A stretch of 64,000 nucleotides of DNA from an uncultured Desulfobulbaceae bacterium (GTDB lineage: Bacteria; Desulfobacterota; Desulfobulbia; Desulfobulbales; BM004): NCBI GenBank assembly GCA_947259115.1, contig CAMYKS010000003.1:1-64000 (forward strand). The letters are read 5' to 3'. The position numbers and the translations under genes were made by a program. Below the pieces are notes generated by a model. The model was given only the letters and a program-made list of their open reading frames with translations. It did no database searches and had not been told where the DNA came from. This document shows, one piece after another, positions 62,035 to 64,000 of this stretch; the stretch's first letter is position 1, and the number at the start of each line of letters is the position of its first letter.

Positions 62035-62640
62035 TTAAGCCCGGTTCTTCTTCCTTCTCCTTGCAGCACCGGCATCACCGACTAAGCCTGTACCCAGTAA
62101 GAGCATGGTGGCTGGTTCTGGAATGTCACTGACGATGATATTGTCAAACTGGTGTGCATTAAATTCAGAAGTTCCCTGCAACCATGAAACCGAAACCAGA
62201 TCGATAAAACTGTTGAAGTGAAATTGTGTGAAACCAAAACTTGTAGGCTGAAAGGTCTGCGTCACTGTACCTCCCCCGCTCAAACTGCCTGTGAACGTTA
62301 CGGGTGGTGACGTACCATTTGGGTGGAGAAAAGAAAGCTCAATGCTATATAAATCAAATGGCCAAGGGCCAGTTAGCAATGTTTGGCCAGCAATAAGACC
62401 ATTAAACAGTCCGGCAGAGCCTGCATAACGAAAATTTGCCTGTCCAAAAGATTGTAATAGATTTGCTGCAAGCGAAAATTTTTCTTCAACATATGGAGAA
62501 GGAACATTGTTAATCTGATCGTTTGGATTCTCCAAACTGTTGAAATCTATAGTTATTAAACACGCAAAACAGGGCGTAGCCCAAATTCCAACTAAAATCA
62601 TAAACATAAAGAAGTATAAAAAACTAAATAACTTTTTCAT
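62035..62640 (-). CDS. PEP-CTERM secreted protein
   Basis: This 201-residue protein has a signal peptide (residues about 1-27) and the sorting tail SDIPEPATMLLLGTGLVGDA followed by a basic RRRKK end. The middle is beta-rich: NLLQSFGQANFRYAGSAGLF, GLIAGQTLLTGPWPFDLYSI and a repeat-like TFTGSLSGGGTV. The binding partner is unknown. GGAGGGG precedes the ATG. It is the second PEP-CTERM gene of the window. An exosortase should be elsewhere in the genome. Confidence 0.85.
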   Translation of the reverse strand: MKKLFSFLYFFMFMILVGIWATPCFACLITIDFNSLENPNDQINNVPSPYVEEKFSLAANLLQSFGQANFRYAGSAGLFNGLIAGQTLLTGPWPFDLYSIELSFLHPNGTSPPVTFTGSLSGGGTVTQTFQPTSFGFTQFHFNSFIDLVSVSWLQGTSEFNAHQFDNIIVSDIPEPATMLLLGTGLVGDAGAARRRKKNRA

Positions 62641-63265
62641 AATATTCCCCTCCAGTTGAAATTGAATAAGAGCATTGTTTTAATTAAAATAGATTCAGAA
62701 ATATAATATCTTACATGCAAAAACTGTACTATAGATATAGTTTTATGTGCCTCCCAACAATTACAACTGGTTAGCCTATGTGTTTGAAAATACAAACTTA
62801 TTTTTATGCAGTTTTTCCGGCAAACAGTTTCCGGATTCCAGGAAACTGGAAAGTTTTGGAGGGTAAAAGAAGCTCAGAAATTTGTCAGGAGAAATGCTGA
62901 ATATCGTGCCATCATCAAGCATCCTATGATCCGTTCTGACTTTCAATTTCTACTGGCAATAATAGCCCTGATCTAGTTGTCCTCAATCACCCATGGATAG
63001 CAGATCTTTACAGTTGGTAATACCCTGTATATGAAATGAAAAATCCCCCAAAAAACAGGGGCAATGGATAGGTCTTTTCTACTTGACACTGTCAGACATG
63101 CAGCAGTTATGTGCAGTTTATATTTATCAGAATTTTGCAGACGTTTAACTCCGTGTATATTGTTGATAGGCCGTATATTTTGTTGACAGCCTGCCCGGCA
63201 ATTCATTATAGGTTATTTATGTGTCAGGATTCGGGGTGGTTTGCTAAGCCCGCCCCGATTTTTAG

Positions 63266-63309
63266 CCCGGGCTGAAAAAGCGATTACTTATCATCTAATC
63301 GATAAGTAA
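63266..63309. repeat. Dispersed repeat, copy 2, with hairpin
   Basis: CCCGGG then CTGAAAAAGCGATTACTTAT matches 3480-3508, and here continues to a perfect 9-base hairpin: TTACTTATC (63284-63292) with GATAAGTAA (63301-63309), loop of 8. It is possibly the end of a mobile element. Confidence 0.55.
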
Positions 63310-63508
63310 CTGAAGGGAGCACCATGCGGTGGCGAAAATTAGCAACCAAGATACGGTTATGACCTACCAGCATTGTTGAAGTGTGATTGCATGATCTGAT
63401 GAATGTATATGATGTAATAATTGTATTTCCTGCAGATATGCATTTTTATTTCTGATTAAGGCTATTATTTAGCGAGTAGAGAAACCGGATCAGCAACCAA
63501 TCATGGGA

Positions 63509-63522
63509 GCGGCTTCAGCCGC
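63509..63522. repeat. REP-like GCGGCT-TC-AGCCGC hairpin
   Basis: GCGGCT and AGCCGC are perfect arms around TC, in the context GGGAGCGGCTTCAGCCGCGA, a commonly repeated palindrome in proteobacterial genomes. Confidence 0.55.
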
Positions 63523-63852
63523 GATGAAGGGCTAAATCACAGTGCATTTCGTAACTATAGCCATCCTCCCCTGAGGTTGGCTATATATTCGAGTTAATTA
63601 GCCCATAGTCTATCAATCGCTTATTGGATTCGAATTGTAACGGACTCTTCAGGGTATCACCAAATATCAGTTGTGCGGCTCGTTGTTTAAAACAATATCA
63701 GAGTGGTTGTATAGAGGTGGGACTGATAACATTCTTCAAGGTGTTAGTGACGTGAGCCGATTTGATTGAGTGCCACTGGCTTCTTCCATTCTGGATCCCT
63801 AAGGTTGCATTTGCCGAACTACAATCAATAATTTAGGAATCACTTAATTTAT

Positions 63853-64000
63853 ATGGCTATGAGCTTATTGGATCGCTTAGTCAATAAAGTTAGAATTGCG
63901 GCAGCTGGGCCGCAGGTACGTGAGCGAATAGTAATCAAGACTGTAGGGCGTTGTGGCGCTGAGTCACTCAAGCCTGGCTTTATTGTCGGTGTATATCGGT
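63853..64000 (+). CDS. Possible gene cut by the right edge
   Basis: An ATG at 63853 opens a frame of 49 codons to the window end (MAMSLLDRLVNKVRIAAAGP at the start, then RERIVIKTVGRCGAESL). It contains no stop, but is too short to assign, and no clear ribosome-binding site precedes it. It could be the start of a real gene or chance. Confidence 0.3.
   Translation, partial: MAMSLLDRLVNKVRIAAAGPQVRERIVIKTVGRCGAESLKPGFIVGVYR

Larger units (their letters stand above)
62641..63852. other. Gene-poor terminal region
   Basis: About 1.2 kb with no gene I can support. Bases 62641-62760 are AT-rich and probably contain the promoter of the PEP-CTERM gene. A stretch near 62880-62975 reads as a possible decayed ORF (RNAEYRAIIKHPMIRSD) but cannot be named. 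Dispersed repeat copies lie at 63266-63309 and a REP-like hairpin at 63509-63522. Confidence 0.45.

Noticed and set aside
62973-63206. 77-codon minus-strand ORF near the right end
   Set aside because: There is no ribosome-binding site and its codon use is not like the real genes; it lies in an AT-rich, repeat-bearing gap.

Overview
The window looks like chromosomal DNA of a Desulfobacterota-type (deltaproteobacterial, probably anaerobic or microaerophilic) bacterium. This is inferred from gene content, not from a marker gene: a UGA-coded selenocysteine, two PEP-CTERM proteins plus a PEP-CTERM-type CPBP protease, a diheme cytochrome c, a 4Fe-4S NapH-like membrane protein, a molybdopterin oxidoreductase, a complete liv transporter and many two-component proteins. 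No rRNA, tRNA or CRISPR array was seen. Most genes are ordinary chromosomal genes at moderate GC, separated by intergenic DNA that is rich in short dispersed repeats.

Layout. 0-5.5 kb: a cut RAYT transposase, a MipA-like porin, an HTH/ATPase/STAS-like regulator bracketed by two copies of a three-site GTCAAC array, START and SOUL domain proteins, and an IS3 relic. 5.5-10 kb: a TPR/GT41 (O-GlcNAc-transferase-like) gene broken by an in-frame TAA, then an msrB-msrA-peroxiredoxin operon whose peroxiredoxin has UGA (Sec) at the catalytic Cys position and a hairpin just after it. 10-19 kb: TauE-like exporter, RecQ, PEP-CTERM protein, ABC-F ATPase, TrmB, a DUF4340-like lipoprotein and an ankyrin protein. 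19-31.5 kb: PPDK/PEP-synthase regulator operon, deaminase-radical SAM pair, hybrid kinase plus receiver, cytochrome c, Nudix, J-domain, Fe-S membrane protein and NmrA-like protein.

31.5-37.2 kb is the most unusual part. A flavodoxin-like gene and an 1126-residue protein that joins a bis-MGD molybdopterin oxidoreductase to a complete cysteine desulfurase run leftward; a DUF427 gene and egtD (histidine N-methyltransferase) run rightward from the same control region. 37.4-42.4 kb is a complete livKHMGF operon. 43.7-46.7 kb is accessory DNA: a GC-rich solo TIR-domain gene bounded by small repeats, three tandem RAYT-end repeats, and a small two-gene unit with a frameshift.

46.7-64 kb returns to chromosomal genes: a nucleoside-diphosphate-sugar epimerase-like protein with a 25-bp palindrome before it, a large U32 protein, rhomboid, an atypical histidine kinase, a purH(N-half)-purN-pyrR run, an Hsp15-like S4 protein, an SPFH/zinc-ribbon pair, the CPBP protease, a zinc-ribbon/PilZ/pseudo-receiver protein, a VOC protein, a YchF-like GTPase and a second PEP-CTERM protein. 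The last 1.3 kb is nearly gene-free and carries REP-like hairpins.

Family assignments rest on reading motifs in the translations; no database search was possible.
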